From Fusobacterium perfoetens (GTDB lineage: Bacteria > Fusobacteriota > Fusobacteriia > Fusobacteriales > Fusobacteriaceae), in assembly GCF_021531475.1 (NCBI RefSeq), contig NZ_JADYTX010000008.1, positions 1 to 56,999 on the forward strand: DNA of 56,999 nt, read 5' to 3'. Made by a program: the position numbers and the translations under genes. Positions 19,793 to 28,420 of this stretch are shown one piece after another; within the stretch, counting starts at the first letter, position 1; every line of letters starts with the position of its first letter. Below the pieces are notes generated by a model. That model searched no databases. It was not told the origin of the DNA and saw only the letters and a list, made by a program, of their open reading frames with translations.

Positions 19793-21142
19793 TTGTTAAC
19801 AAATTATGAAAATGAATACAAAAGCAAATTAGTTTCTGCTGAAGAAGCTGCTAAAGTTATCAAATCAGGAGATTTCGTTGATTATAGCTGGTGTGGAACT
19901 ACAACAGATGCAGTAGATAGAGCTTTTGCTAAAAGACTTACAGAAGTAGAAGATGTTAATATCTTTGGAGGAGTTTTATTAAAACAACCTGAAATATTTA
20001 AAGTTGAAGGTGGAGAAAAACATTTCACTTGGAATACTTGGCACGCAAGTGGAATTGAAAGAAAAAGAATAGCTGCTGGAAATGCTTATTATTCTCCAAT
20101 GAGATACTCTGAATTACCAAGATTTTACAGAGATGGAGCTCAAAAAATAGATGTAGCTATATTACAAGTTACACCAATGGATAAATTTGGATATTTCAAC
20201 TTCAGCGTAAGTCCAAGCCACTCTATGGCAGTTTGTGAAACAGCTAAAGTTGTAATAGTTGAAGTAAATAAAAACTTACCACTTTGTTTAGGTGGATTTG
20301 AAAATGGAATCCATATCTCTCAAGTAGATATGATAGTTGAAGGAGATAATCCAGAAACTTCTATTCTTCCAGGACCAGGAGCAGCTACAGATGTAGACAA
20401 CGCAGTTGCAAACTTAATTGTTGAAGAATTAAATGACGGTTGCTGTATTCAATTGGGAATTGGTGGAATGCCAACAGCAGTAGGTTCTTTAATCGCTAAA
20501 TCAGATTTAAAAGATTTAGGAGTTCACTCAGAAATGTACGTTGACTCTTTTGTTGAAATGGCGCAAGCTGGAAAAATCACAGGAGCTCACAAAACAATAG
20601 ATAGATTTAGACAAACATTTGCATTCGCTGCTGGTGGAAAAGATCTATACGATTACTTAAATAACAACCCAGAAATAATGGCAGCACCAGTTGATTATGT
20701 AAATGATGTAAGAGTTGTTTCTCAAATAGATAATTTTATATCAATAAACAATGCTGTTGACTTAGACTTATTTGGTCAAGTAAATGCTGAGTCAGCTGGG
20801 GTAAAACATATAAGTGGAGCTGGAGGACAATTAGACTTTGTACTTGGAGCTTACTTATCAAAAGGTGGAAAATCTTTCATCTGTTGTTCATCTTCATTTA
20901 TAGGAAAAGATGGAAAATTACAATCAAGAATCCGTCCTACATTAACTGAAGGTTCAATAGTTACAGATACAAGAGCAAATACTAACTATGTAGTTACTGA
21001 ATATGGAAAAGCTAACTTAAAAGGAAAAACTACTTGGCAAAGAGCAGAAGCTTTAATTAATATTGCTCACCCAGATTTTAGAGAAGAATTAATAAGAGAA
21101 GCTGAAAAAATGAAAATCTGGAGAAAATCAAACAAAAAATAA
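19793..21142 (+). CDS. but: Butyryl-CoA:acetate CoA-transferase
   Basis: This 449-residue enzyme belongs to the acetyl-CoA hydrolase/transferase family. It moves CoA from butyryl-CoA to acetate, releasing butyrate as a fermentation end product. The HFTWNTWH segment (about 82-89) and SFVEMAQAG (about 251-259) match the two regions I recall as used to recognise butyrate CoA-transferases. Glu247 in HSEMYVDSF is the candidate catalytic glutamate, and a [13 protein letters not shown] segment near 342 is typical. It starts at TTG 19793 after AAGGAGGG. A 4-hydroxybutyrate or propionyl-type transferase is the main alternative. Nothing separates its stop from the cobalamin riboswitch. Confidence 0.85.
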   Translation: MLTNYENEYKSKLVSAEEAAKVIKSGDFVDYSWCGTTTDAVDRAFAKRLTEVEDVNIFGGVLLKQPEIFKVEGGEKHFTWNTWHASGIERKRIAAGNAYYSPMRYSELPRFYRDGAQKIDVAILQVTPMDKFGYFNFSVSPSHSMAVCETAKVVIVEVNKNLPLCLGGFENGIHISQVDMIVEGDNPETSILPGPGAATDVDNAVANLIVEELNDGCCIQLGIGGMPTAVGSLIAKSDLKDLGVHSEMYVDSFVEMAQAGKITGAHKTIDRFRQTFAFAAGGKDLYDYLNNNPEIMAAPVDYVNDVRVVSQIDNFISINNAVDLDLFGQVNAESAGVKHISGAGGQLDFVLGAYLSKGGKSFICCSSSFIGKDGKLQSRIRPTLTEGSIVTDTRANTNYVVTEYGKANLKGKTTWQRAEALINIAHPDFREELIREAEKMKIWRKSNKK

Positions 21143-21144
21143 TA

Positions 21145-21292
21145 AGATTAAAGAAATGTGGAAACTGGTGAAAATCCAGTACAGGCTTACCCCTACTGTG
21201 TTTATAGATTTTTCTATATTAAGTCAGGTCGCATAATATTAACCATATTTTTGGGTGGGGAAATATGGGAATTATCATATTTAGAGAATTAT
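21145..21292 (+). promoter_or_regulatory. Compact cobalamin riboswitch ahead of the cobalt uptake operon
   Basis: The conserved core is present in order: GGAAACTGGTGAAAATCCAG (21162-21181), then ACAGGCTTACCCCTACTGTG (about 21182-21201), then AGTCAGGTCGC (about 21221-21231). Downstream, CCATATTT (21243-21250) pairs with AAATATGG (21261-21268). The loop between them is G-rich (TTGGGTGGGG) and complementary to ACCCC in the core, fitting the L5-L13 kissing loop of this class. Peripheral helices are short, suggesting a class-II-like form. The boundaries are approximate. The expected role is to shut off cobalt uptake when cobalamin is abundant. Confidence 0.85.
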
Positions 21293-21315
21293 TTTAGATA
21301 TGAAATTTTTATAAT

Positions 21316-21350
21316 GCACACAATTCTTATGGGTTGTGTGCTTTTATTTT
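21316..21350 (+). terminator. Riboswitch expression-platform terminator
   Basis: GCACACAA (21316-21323) pairs perfectly with TTGTGTGC (21334-21341), followed by TTTTATTTT. It lies between the cobalamin aptamer and the cbiQ ribosome site, so control is probably by premature termination. Confidence 0.8.
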
Positions 21351-21362
21351 GGAGATAGTTGA

Positions 21363-22220
21363 ATGAAAATATCTGTATTTATATTAATAATAATTTTTTT
21401 ATCTATTTTTTTTGTAAGAAGAAAAAAGAAAGAATTTTATAAAAAAGATGATGAAAAAACATTAGAATATTATAGCTATAATTCAAAAATAAATAGTTGG
21501 AATCCCCACTTAAAATTTTGGTATTCAATGGTGTTGATAGTTTTAGGAATAATTTTATCAAATATTTATATATCAATTTCAATTGTTTTTATCTGTGGTT
21601 TTATTATAATATTTCTTGGGAAAATCTCTTTAAAAAAATATATAGATTTTTTTAAAGTTCCAATAATTTTTTTATTAATTAGTGTGGCTGTAATAAATAT
21701 AAATTTTTCAAAAAATATAACTGGCTTTTATTATTTTAATATTGGAGATTTATATATTTATACAACTGATGAAAATATCAAGAAAAGTTGTATTTTATTT
21801 TGGAGAGCTTTAAGTGGAGTGAGTTCAATGTATATGTTGGCACTTTCAACACCTCTGAATGAGATTATCTATGTGATGAAAAAAGTAAGAACTCCCAAAA
21901 TAATTATAGAACTTATGTATTTGGTATATAGATTTATTTTTATTATGAGAGATAGTTATAAAAGTATGAGAAAATCTATTGAATCTAGACTTGGATTTAG
22001 AGATTATAGAATATCTTTATTATCTTTTGGAAAAATCATATCAAATATTTTGATTGTATCTTTGAGAAAGTCAAACTTTTTTTATGATTCTATGGAGTCG
22101 AGATGCTATAGAGGGGAGATAATATTTTTTATAAAAGAAAAAAGAATAAATAAAAAAGTTATTATTGGAATGGGACTATCCATTATTTATTTGATAGTTT
22201 TATATATTTTTATTAAATAA
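21363..22220 (+). CDS. cbiQ: Cobalt ECF transporter transmembrane component CbiQ
   Basis: CbiQ (285 residues) is the T component that couples the substrate-specific CbiM/CbiN to the ATPase in an energy-coupling-factor cobalt importer. Several membrane helices are visible, followed by the cytoplasmic coupling region with SRLGFRDYR (about 209-217) and SMESRCYRG (about 240-248), the latter resembling the A-R-G coupling motif. An extra hydrophobic segment at residues 3-18 plus a basic linker precede the usual start of the family at about residue 45. It is the first gene after the cobalamin riboswitch. The order here is Q-O-M-N rather than the commoner M-N-Q-O. Confidence 0.85.
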   Translation: MKISVFILIIIFLSIFFVRRKKKEFYKKDDEKTLEYYSYNSKINSWNPHLKFWYSMVLIVLGIILSNIYISISIVFICGFIIIFLGKISLKKYIDFFKVPIIFLLISVAVININFSKNITGFYYFNIGDLYIYTTDENIKKSCILFWRALSGVSSMYMLALSTPLNEIIYVMKKVRTPKIIIELMYLVYRFIFIMRDSYKSMRKSIESRLGFRDYRISLLSFGKIISNILIVSLRKSNFFYDSMESRCYRGEIIFFIKEKRINKKVIIGMGLSIIYLIVLYIFIK

Positions 22221-22242
22221 AATTTTGATTGGAATGGTATCT

Positions 22243-23070
22243 ATGGAAGAAAAAATTATAAAAATAGAGGGATTAAAATTTTCTTATGAAAAGGGAAAAG
22301 AGATATTAAAAGGGATAGATGTTGAAATAAAAAAAGGGGAAAAAATAGCGGTTTTAGGAAATAACGGCTCTGGAAAAACTACTTTTTTTATGAATCTAAA
22401 TGGAGTTTATCTATTTGATGAGGGAAATATTTATCTAAAAGGCAGAAAAATAGAAAAAAATAAAAAAGATTTGAATTATTTGAGAGAAAATATTGGGATA
22501 GTTTTCCAAAATCCTGATAATCAAATAATAGGATCTACTGTGTATGAAGAGTTATCCTTTGGACTTATAAATCTAGGACTTTCTAAAAAAGAAATAGGAG
22601 AGAGAATAGAAGAAATATCTCAAAAATTAAATTTAAAAAAATACTTAGACACTCCTCCTCATTATTTAAGTGGTGGAGAGAAAAAAAGAGTATGTATAGG
22701 AGATATTGTGGCTATGAATCCAGAAATAATAATCTTTGATGAGCCTACTGCTGAACTTGATCAATTAAATGTAAAAATTTTAGAAGAGATTTTAAATGAT
22801 TTATCTATAGAGAAAAAAACGATAATCCTATCAACTCATGATATAGATTTTGCTTTTAGATTTGCAGATAGGATTTTGGTATTTTCAGATGGAGAGATAA
22901 TAGGAGATGGAACATCAGAGGAGATATTTAAAAATACAGAACTTTTAAAAAAGGCTAATCTAAAAAAACCAATTGTATTTGAAATCTATGAAGAACTTTT
23001 GAAAAAAAATATTATAAAGAATTGTGGAAATATCCCAAGGACTGTTGATCACTTGAAAAAAATTATATAA
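22243..23070 (+). CDS. cbiO: Cobalt ECF transporter ATPase CbiO
   Basis: This is the ABC ATPase of the cobalt importer, 275 residues from ATG 22243. Walker A is GNNGSGKT and the Q-loop is VFQNPDNQ. The signature is YLSGGEKKRV and Walker B is IIIFDEPTAELD, with an H-loop STHDIDF. A TTG at 22225 or ATG at 22234 could add three to six residues; 22243 is chosen because the GGA at 22231-22233 is suitably spaced and the product then starts like other CbiO proteins. It follows cbiQ by about 22 bases. Confidence 0.92.
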   Translation: MEEKIIKIEGLKFSYEKGKEILKGIDVEIKKGEKIAVLGNNGSGKTTFFMNLNGVYLFDEGNIYLKGRKIEKNKKDLNYLRENIGIVFQNPDNQIIGSTVYEELSFGLINLGLSKKEIGERIEEISQKLNLKKYLDTPPHYLSGGEKKRVCIGDIVAMNPEIIIFDEPTAELDQLNVKILEEILNDLSIEKKTIILSTHDIDFAFRFADRILVFSDGEIIGDGTSEEIFKNTELLKKANLKKPIVFEIYEELLKKNIIKNCGNIPRTVDHLKKII

Positions 23071-23113
23071 AAAACTGAAGTATTTTATTTTAAATCTAAA
23101 AAAGGAGAAAAAA

Positions 23114-23836
23114 ATGAAAAAAATAAAAATGATGAAGTTATTACCAATATTTATGGTAATGATGTTTTCAACTGCTAATGCAATGCACATTATGGAAGGA
23201 TATTTACCTGTAAAATTTAGTATAGGTTGGATAGTTGCTTCACTACCATTTGTATTATTAGGAATGAAATCAATAAAAACAAAGCTTAATGAAAATCCAA
23301 GAAATATAACTTTAATAGCTATGGCAGGAGCTTTTATCTTTGTTATTTCATCACTTAAAATACCATCAGTGACAGGAAGTTGTTCTCATATGACAGGGAC
23401 AGGGCTTGGAGCAATTTTATTTGGACCACTAGCTGTAAGTGTTTTAGGATTAATAGTTTTACTTTTCCAAGCTCTTTTATTAGCTCATGGAGGAATCACA
23501 AGCATAGGAGCAAATACTTTTTCAATGTGTATAGCAGGACCAATTGTTAGTTTTTTAATTTATAAACTTTGTATAAAAATGAAATTAAGTAGAAGAGTTG
23601 GAATATTTTTGGGAGCCATGCTTGGAGATATAATTACTTACTGTGTAACAAGCATACAACTTGCAATGGCTTTTCCATCTCAAGATGGTGGAGTAATGGT
23701 ATCAGCTGTTAAATTTTTAGGAGTTTTTGCACCAACACAACTTCCACTAGCAATAATTGAGGGAATATTAACCGTTATTATTATGATTGGTTTAGAAAAA
23801 TATGCAAGAAAAGAATTAAGAAATATAGGATTTTAG
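23114..23836 (+). CDS. cbiM: Cobalt ECF transporter substrate-binding component CbiM
   Basis: CbiM (240 residues) is the integral membrane S component that binds Co2+. The N terminus is a signal peptide ending STANA. Cleavage there leaves MHIMEGYLP, the invariant CbiM start whose amino-terminal Met-His contributes to metal binding in characterised relatives. A GSCSHMTGTGLG segment (about 92-103) and several membrane helices follow. The ribosome site is AAAGGAG. CbiN follows within ten bases. Confidence 0.93.
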   Translation: MKKIKMMKLLPIFMVMMFSTANAMHIMEGYLPVKFSIGWIVASLPFVLLGMKSIKTKLNENPRNITLIAMAGAFIFVISSLKIPSVTGSCSHMTGTGLGAILFGPLAVSVLGLIVLLFQALLLAHGGITSIGANTFSMCIAGPIVSFLIYKLCIKMKLSRRVGIFLGAMLGDIITYCVTSIQLAMAFPSQDGGVMVSAVKFLGVFAPTQLPLAIIEGILTVIIMIGLEKYARKELRNIGF

Positions 23837-23845
23837 GAGGAAAAA

Positions 23846-24163
23846 ATGAGTAAGGATAAAAAATTAGTTATTAGTTTATTAATAGTTGTAATGCTTATGG
23901 CAATAACACCGATATTTGTTTTAAAAGATGCAGAGTTTGGTGGTTCTGATGATGCTGGAAGTGTTATGATAGAAAGTATTCAAGAAGGATATGAACCTTG
24001 GTTTACTCCAGTTTTAGAAAATTCTATAGGGGGAGAATTACCAGGGGAAGTTGAAAGTTTATTTTTCTGCTTACAAACTGCCATTGGTGTAGGAGTACTT
24101 GCTTTTTGTATGGGACGTATGTATGAAAGAAAAAAACTAGGAAAAGAGGAAGAAGATTTATAA
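23846..24163 (+). CDS. cbiN: Cobalt transport accessory protein CbiN
   Basis: CbiN (105 residues) has two membrane helices (about 6-26 and 76-93) flanking an extracytoplasmic loop. That loop includes EFGGSDDAG and EGYEPWFTP, both typical of the family. It partners CbiM in metal loading. It has an AGGAGG site and ends the operon. No strong terminator is visible in the 40 bases before the next promoter. Confidence 0.9.
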   Translation: MSKDKKLVISLLIVVMLMAITPIFVLKDAEFGGSDDAGSVMIESIQEGYEPWFTPVLENSIGGELPGEVESLFFCLQTAIGVGVLAFCMGRMYERKKLGKEEEDL

Positions 24164-24204
24164 GAAATATTTTATTAATTTTAGACAACTGAAAAGTTTT
24201 CTTC

Positions 24205-24233
24205 TTGAAATAACCTTTTAATTGATGTATAAT
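24205..24233 (+). promoter_or_regulatory. Promoter of the GntR regulator gene
   Basis: TTGAAA (24205-24210) and a perfect TATAAT (24228-24233) are 17 bases apart. The promoter overlaps the upstream in-frame ATG at 24222, which therefore cannot be the real start of the regulator. Confidence 0.7.
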
Positions 24234-24272
24234 AGAACTTGTACTAAAAAATATGTAAAAGGTGTGTTATTT

Positions 24273-25016
24273 ATGGAAGAAAAATTAGATGTATTTAATA
24301 GTGGAAATAAAAAGTTGCCAAGATGTGTAGCTGTTTATGATAAACTTTTTGAGATGATAAAAGAGGGGGAGTTTTCAAGAATAACTCAACTGCCATCTGA
24401 ACCAGAGCTAGCAAAAATAATGGGAGTTAGTAGAATGACTCTTAGACAAGCTCTATCACTTTTGCAAGAAGATGGAATAGTAAAAAATATCAGAGGAAAA
24501 GGAAATTTTATAACAAGAACAGAAGTCTTTAGTGAAAAGGGTTTAGAAATTTTAGACCACCCTCTTTATACAAGTATTACTGAAAAAATAGATAGTGTTG
24601 AACTTGAATTTAAATTAGAGCCATCAACAGAATATACAAATAAAATATTAGAGAGAAAATCTCCTGTCGTAGTTTTTGTAGATAGATGGTACAAATCTCA
24701 AGATAAGATTGTAGCTTATACATTATCTATTATTCCAATAGAAACTATTGTAGAAAAATCAATTGACTTAAATGAAAAAGAAAATCTTATAAAATTTTTA
24801 GAAAAAGAAGTTTATGAAGAGGCTACTCATTCATCTATAAAACTTAATTTCTCATCTGCAGGGAACTTTTCTTCTATGAAAAATATATCAGACAGTAAGA
24901 AATTTTATCTTTTGGGAGAAACTTTATATTATAAAAATAAATATCCAGTTCTTCATAACAAACATTATATTCCAATAGAATATGGAAATATAATAATAGA
25001 GAGAAAAAGAAAATAA
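24273..25016 (+). CDS. GntR-family (HutC/UTRA) transcriptional regulator
   Basis: This 247-residue regulator has an N-terminal winged helix (about 15-85), with LPSEPELAKIMGVSRMTLRQAL as the recognition region and IRGKGNFI as the wing. The C-terminal UTRA-type effector-binding domain spans about 100-245. ATG 24273 is chosen: it follows AAAAGGTG and lies downstream of the promoter. The gene directly precedes the deoxyribonucleoside salvage operon on the same strand but is separated by a terminator. It is probably that operon's repressor, with a nucleoside or deoxyribose phosphate as inducer (inferred). Confidence 0.88.
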   Translation: MEEKLDVFNSGNKKLPRCVAVYDKLFEMIKEGEFSRITQLPSEPELAKIMGVSRMTLRQALSLLQEDGIVKNIRGKGNFITRTEVFSEKGLEILDHPLYTSITEKIDSVELEFKLEPSTEYTNKILERKSPVVVFVDRWYKSQDKIVAYTLSIIPIETIVEKSIDLNEKENLIKFLEKEVYEEATHSSIKLNFSSAGNFSSMKNISDSKKFYLLGETLYYKNKYPVLHNKHYIPIEYGNIIIERKRK

Positions 25017-25026
25017 AAAATTAGGA

Positions 25027-25055
25027 AAGAAGATTTGAAAAAATCTTCTTTTTTG
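25027..25055 (+). terminator. Terminator after the GntR regulator
   Basis: AAGAAGATTT and AAATCTTCTT form a stem around a short A-rich loop, followed by TTTTTG. It isolates the regulator gene from the salvage operon. Confidence 0.75.
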
Positions 25056-25128
25056 TTTGTAAACTCAGAATATAATTTAAAATCAGTACAAAAACTTCTG
25101 TAAAGACAATAAGAAATCAAAAAAAATA

Positions 25129-25158
25129 TTGACATATAAAGGTTTCTTATGCTATTAT
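25129..25158 (+). promoter_or_regulatory. Promoter of the deoxyribonucleoside operon
   Basis: A perfect TTGACA (25129-25134) and TATTAT (25153-25158) are 18 bases apart, with an extended -10 TG at 25150-25151. Confidence 0.65.
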
Positions 25159-25165
25159 TAAAATA

Positions 25166-25185
25166 TAGACAAGTTATTAGACAAG
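25166..25185 (+). promoter_or_regulatory. Possible GntR operator repeats
   Basis: TAGACAAG occurs twice with a 12-base period (25166-25173 and 25178-25185), just downstream of the operon -10 box. TTAGACAA also occurs at 24181-24188, upstream of the regulator's own promoter. HutC-type regulators such as DasR/YvoA recognise sites built on a TAGACCA half-site, so these are candidate half-sites. The match is partial. Confidence 0.35.
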
Positions 25186-25219
25186 AATAAAAATAATAAA
25201 CAAGTAGATGGAGGTTTTT

Positions 25220-25999
25220 ATGAAATACGCAGAAGAAGGATTACAATATCACATAGGTTTAAGAAATGGAGATGTAGGAAAATATGTAATATTACCTGGA
25301 GATCCAAAACGTTGTGCAAAAATAGCAAAATATTTTGATGATGCAAAATTAGTAGCAGATAACAGAGAATATGTAACATACACAGGATATTTAGACGGAG
25401 TAAAAGTAAGCGTTACTTCAACTGGAATTGGAGGACCTTCTGCGTCAATAGCTCTTGAAGAATTAGTAAACTGTGGAGCAGATACTTTCTTAAGAGTTGG
25501 TACTTGTGGAGGAATGCAAACTGAAATAATGGGTGGAGACTTAGTAATTGCAACTGGTGCCATAAGAATGGAAGGAACTAGTAAAGAATATGCGCCAATA
25601 GAATATCCAGCAGTAGCAAATTTAGATATAACAAATGCTTTAGTACAAGCAGCTAAAACTTTAAAAGAAACTTATCATGTTGGAGTTGTTCAATGTAAAG
25701 ATGCTTTCTATGGTCAACACGCACCTTCAACAAAACCAGTAAGTTATGAATTAGAAAATAAATGGGAAGCTTGGATAAGAATGGGTTGTAAAGCTTCTGA
25801 AATGGAATCAGCAGCACTATTTATAGTTGGAGATTATTTAAAAGTTCGTGTAGGTTCATCATTCTTAGTAGTGGCAAACCAAGAAAGAGAAAAATTAGGT
25901 CTTGATAACCCAGTTGTTCACGACACAGATAAAGCTATAAGACTAACAATAGAAGCAATTCGTAATTTAATAAAAGCTGACCAAGCGGAAGCTAAATAA
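25220..25999 (+). CDS. udp: Uridine phosphorylase
   Basis: This 259-residue enzyme converts uridine (and deoxyuridine) plus phosphate to uracil and (deoxy)ribose 1-phosphate. The segments [37 protein letters not shown] and VGTCGGMQ are uridine-phosphorylase type, and the purine-phosphate family Glu lies in [12 protein letters not shown] 25220 is chosen because GGAGG sits directly before it. The earlier ATG at 25208 overlaps that ribosome site. It is the first gene of the salvage operon. Confidence 0.93.
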   Translation: MKYAEEGLQYHIGLRNGDVGKYVILPGDPKRCAKIAKYFDDAKLVADNREYVTYTGYLDGVKVSVTSTGIGGPSASIALEELVNCGADTFLRVGTCGGMQTEIMGGDLVIATGAIRMEGTSKEYAPIEYPAVANLDITNALVQAAKTLKETYHVGVVQCKDAFYGQHAPSTKPVSYELENKWEAWIRMGCKASEMESAALFIVGDYLKVRVGSSFLVVANQEREKLGLDNPVVHDTDKAIRLTIEAIRNLIKADQAEAK

Positions 26000-26032
26000 T
26001 TTTGAGATTAGATTTAGGAGAAGATAAGATAG

Positions 26033-27259
26033 ATGAAAACTGTTATAATAAGTATTTTAGGTATAGTTATTGTTTTAGCAGCAATGGTATTAATATCAAA
26101 AGATAGAAAGGCTATAAAAAAAGAGATAGTAATAAAAGCTTTAATAGGACAATTTATAATTGCATTTTTATTAGTAAAGTTTCCATTAGGAAAATTTGTA
26201 GTATCAAAAGTTTCTGACGTAGTAACACAAGTTTTAGACTATGGAAAAAATGGAATAGGATTTGTATTTGGTAGTCTTGGAATGGCTTCAGCTCCAACAG
26301 GATTTATATTTGCAACACAAGTTTTAGGAAATATTATATTCCTATCATCTTTAGTTGGTGGATTATATTATCTTGGAGTTTTAGGTTGTATAGTAAAAGT
26401 TATAGGAAAAGGAGTTGGAAAAGTTTTAGGAACTTCTCACGTTGAAAGTTTTGTTGCAGTGGCAAATATGTTCCTTGGACAAACTGACAGTCCAATCCTT
26501 GTTAGTAAATATCTAAGACTTATGACTGATAGCGAAGTAATGGTTGTTTTAGTTTCAGGAATGGGAAGTATGTCAGCAACAATTATTGGTGGATATGTAG
26601 CTCTTGGTATTCCGATGGAACATCTTTTAATAGCTTGTACTCTTGTACCATTAGGAAGTATAGCTGTATCAAAAATAATTTATCCAGAAACAGAAGTTGC
26701 AAAAGAAATATCAGAAGTAAAAATGGATAATAAAGCTGGAAATGAAAATCTTATAGAAGCAGTTACCGAGGGAGCTATGAATGGAATGAGCTCAGCTTTA
26801 GCAATAGGAGCATCTTTAATTGCTATAATAGGTCTTGTGGCTTTACTTAATGGAATTCTTTCAGGAATTGGAGCAATGTTTGGATTTAATGGACTTACTC
26901 TTGAGAAAGTATTCGCCTATGTATTTTCACCGTTAGGATTTATAATGGGACTTTCAGGAGATGAGGTTTTACTAGCAGGTCAACTTTTAGGAAGTAAATT
27001 AGTTTTAAATGAGTTTGTTGCTTTCCAAGAGCTTGGAAATGTAATCCAAACTTTAAATCCAAGAACAGCTTTACTTCTATCAATCTCTCTTGCAGGATTT
27101 GCTAATATCTCTAGTATGGGAATTTGTATAGCAGGTATATCAGCTCTTTGTCCTGAAAAGAAAAATGTATTATCAAGACTTGTATTTAAAGCAATGATAG
27201 GTGGATTTGTAGTAAGTCTTTTAAGTGCTATTATTGTAGGAGTTATTACAGCTTTTTAA
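26033..27259 (+). CDS. nupC: Concentrative nucleoside transporter, NupC family
   Basis: This 408-residue inner-membrane carrier imports nucleosides with a cation. About ten hydrophobic helices are visible. The conserved segments include NMFLGQTDSPILV (about 146-158), GSMSATIIGGYVALG (about 180-194) and a C-terminal FANISSMGICIAG region. The transport motif carries Asp (GQTDSP) where many relatives have Glu. It sits between udp and cdd, so its cargo is almost certainly the nucleosides used by the operon. Confidence 0.92.
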   Translation: MKTVIISILGIVIVLAAMVLISKDRKAIKKEIVIKALIGQFIIAFLLVKFPLGKFVVSKVSDVVTQVLDYGKNGIGFVFGSLGMASAPTGFIFATQVLGNIIFLSSLVGGLYYLGVLGCIVKVIGKGVGKVLGTSHVESFVAVANMFLGQTDSPILVSKYLRLMTDSEVMVVLVSGMGSMSATIIGGYVALGIPMEHLLIACTLVPLGSIAVSKIIYPETEVAKEISEVKMDNKAGNENLIEAVTEGAMNGMSSALAIGASLIAIIGLVALLNGILSGIGAMFGFNGLTLEKVFAYVFSPLGFIMGLSGDEVLLAGQLLGSKLVLNEFVAFQELGNVIQTLNPRTALLLSISLAGFANISSMGICIAGISALCPEKKNVLSRLVFKAMIGGFVVSLLSAIIVGVITAF

Positions 27260-27281
27260 TAAAAAATATAAAGGTGATAAA

Positions 27282-27680
27282 ATGGAAAAATATAAAGATA
27301 TTTTAGATAAAGCTTATGAAGCAATGGATAACGCTTACGCTCCATATTCAAACTTTCACGTTGGAGCTTGCGTCAAAACAAAAGATGGAAAATATTTTAT
27401 AGGCGCTAATATAGAAAATGCTTCTTATGGACTTACAAATTGTGCTGAAAGGAATGCTATTTTCCAAACATATTCACAAGGTTATCGTCAAGATGATATA
27501 GAAGCTCTTGCAATAGTAGGACAAGGAAATACTTTAATAACACCTTGTGGAGCTTGTAGACAAGTTTTAGTAGAACTTTTAAAAAGAGATACTCCAATTG
27601 TTCTTGGAACTGGAGAAAAAGTATTAGTAACAAATATTGAAGAATTAATGCCAATGGCTTTTACAAACGAAGCGTTATAG
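27282..27680 (+). CDS. cdd: Cytidine deaminase
   Basis: This 132-residue zinc enzyme deaminates cytidine and deoxycytidine to (deoxy)uridine, which then feeds uridine phosphorylase. The zinc/proton-shuttle motif is Cys54-Ala-Glu56, with Cys89 and Cys92 in PCGACRQ. NFHVGACV near the start binds substrate. It is the short homotetrameric form. The ribosome site AAGGTGATAA precedes ATG 27282, and deoD follows after 11 bases. Confidence 0.96.
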   Translation: MEKYKDILDKAYEAMDNAYAPYSNFHVGACVKTKDGKYFIGANIENASYGLTNCAERNAIFQTYSQGYRQDDIEALAIVGQGNTLITPCGACRQVLVELLKRDTPIVLGTGEKVLVTNIEELMPMAFTNEAL

Positions 27681-27691
27681 GAGGAAAAAAT

Positions 27692-28396
27692 ATGCCAACA
27701 CCACATAATCAAGCAAAAGTAGGAGATATTGCAAAAAATGTTTTAATGCCTGGAGATCCATTAAGAGCAAAATTTATAGCAGAAACATTCTTAACTAATG
27801 TAAGACTTGTTAACTCTGTAAGAAATATGCTTGCTTTTACAGGAGAGTATAAAGGAAAAGAAATAACAGTTATGGCATCAGGAATGGGAATGCCATCAAT
27901 AGGAATTTATTCATATGAATTATATTCACAATATGGAGTTGAAAATATAGTTCGTGTTGGTTCAGCAGGAGCTTATGCAGCTGATTTAGATATTTATGAT
28001 GTTGTTTTAGCTGATAGTGCTTGGAGTCAATCAACATTTGCAAAAACTCAAAATGGATATTCAGAAGATAAAACTTATCCAAGTGAAGAGCTAAATAATA
28101 AAATAATTGAAACAGCTAAAAGATTAGAGATGCCACTTCATGTTAGAACTATTCATTCAAGTGATGTTTTCTATACAGAAGAAAGTGTTTATGAAGAAAT
28201 AAGAGATAAACATAATTGTGCTTGTGTAGAGATGGAAAGCTTTGCACTTTTCCACAATGCAAAAGTTTTAGGAAAAAATGCAGCTTGTCTTCTTACAATC
28301 TCTGATTCATTTACATCTAGTAAACAAACTACACCAGAAGAAAGACAGACAGCTTTTGTTAATATGATGAAAATTGCCCTTGAAACTTTCTGTTAA
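27692..28396 (+). CDS. deoD: Purine nucleoside phosphorylase, DeoD type
   Basis: This 234-residue hexameric enzyme splits purine (deoxy)nucleosides with phosphate. It opens MPTPHN, followed by the MPGDPLRAKFIAE phosphate-binding segment, SGMGMPSIGIYSYEL and VRVGSAGAY. The base-binding VEMESFALFHNA and LTISDSF complete the family set. The ribosome site is AGGAGG. Its product (deoxy)ribose 1-phosphate is the substrate of the next gene's mutase. Confidence 0.97.
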   Translation: MPTPHNQAKVGDIAKNVLMPGDPLRAKFIAETFLTNVRLVNSVRNMLAFTGEYKGKEITVMASGMGMPSIGIYSYELYSQYGVENIVRVGSAGAYAADLDIYDVVLADSAWSQSTFAKTQNGYSEDKTYPSEELNNKIIETAKRLEMPLHVRTIHSSDVFYTEESVYEEIRDKHNCACVEMESFALFHNAKVLGKNAACLLTISDSFTSSKQTTPEERQTAFVNMMKIALETFC

Positions 28397-28420
28397 TTTT
28401 GAAAGAGAAGGAGAATTAAA

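Noticed and set aside
21158-21358. Open frame of about 66 codons before cbiQ
   Set aside because: It lies across the cobalamin riboswitch core and its terminator. The conserved bases are explained by RNA structure, there is no ribosome site, and the product has no plausible features.
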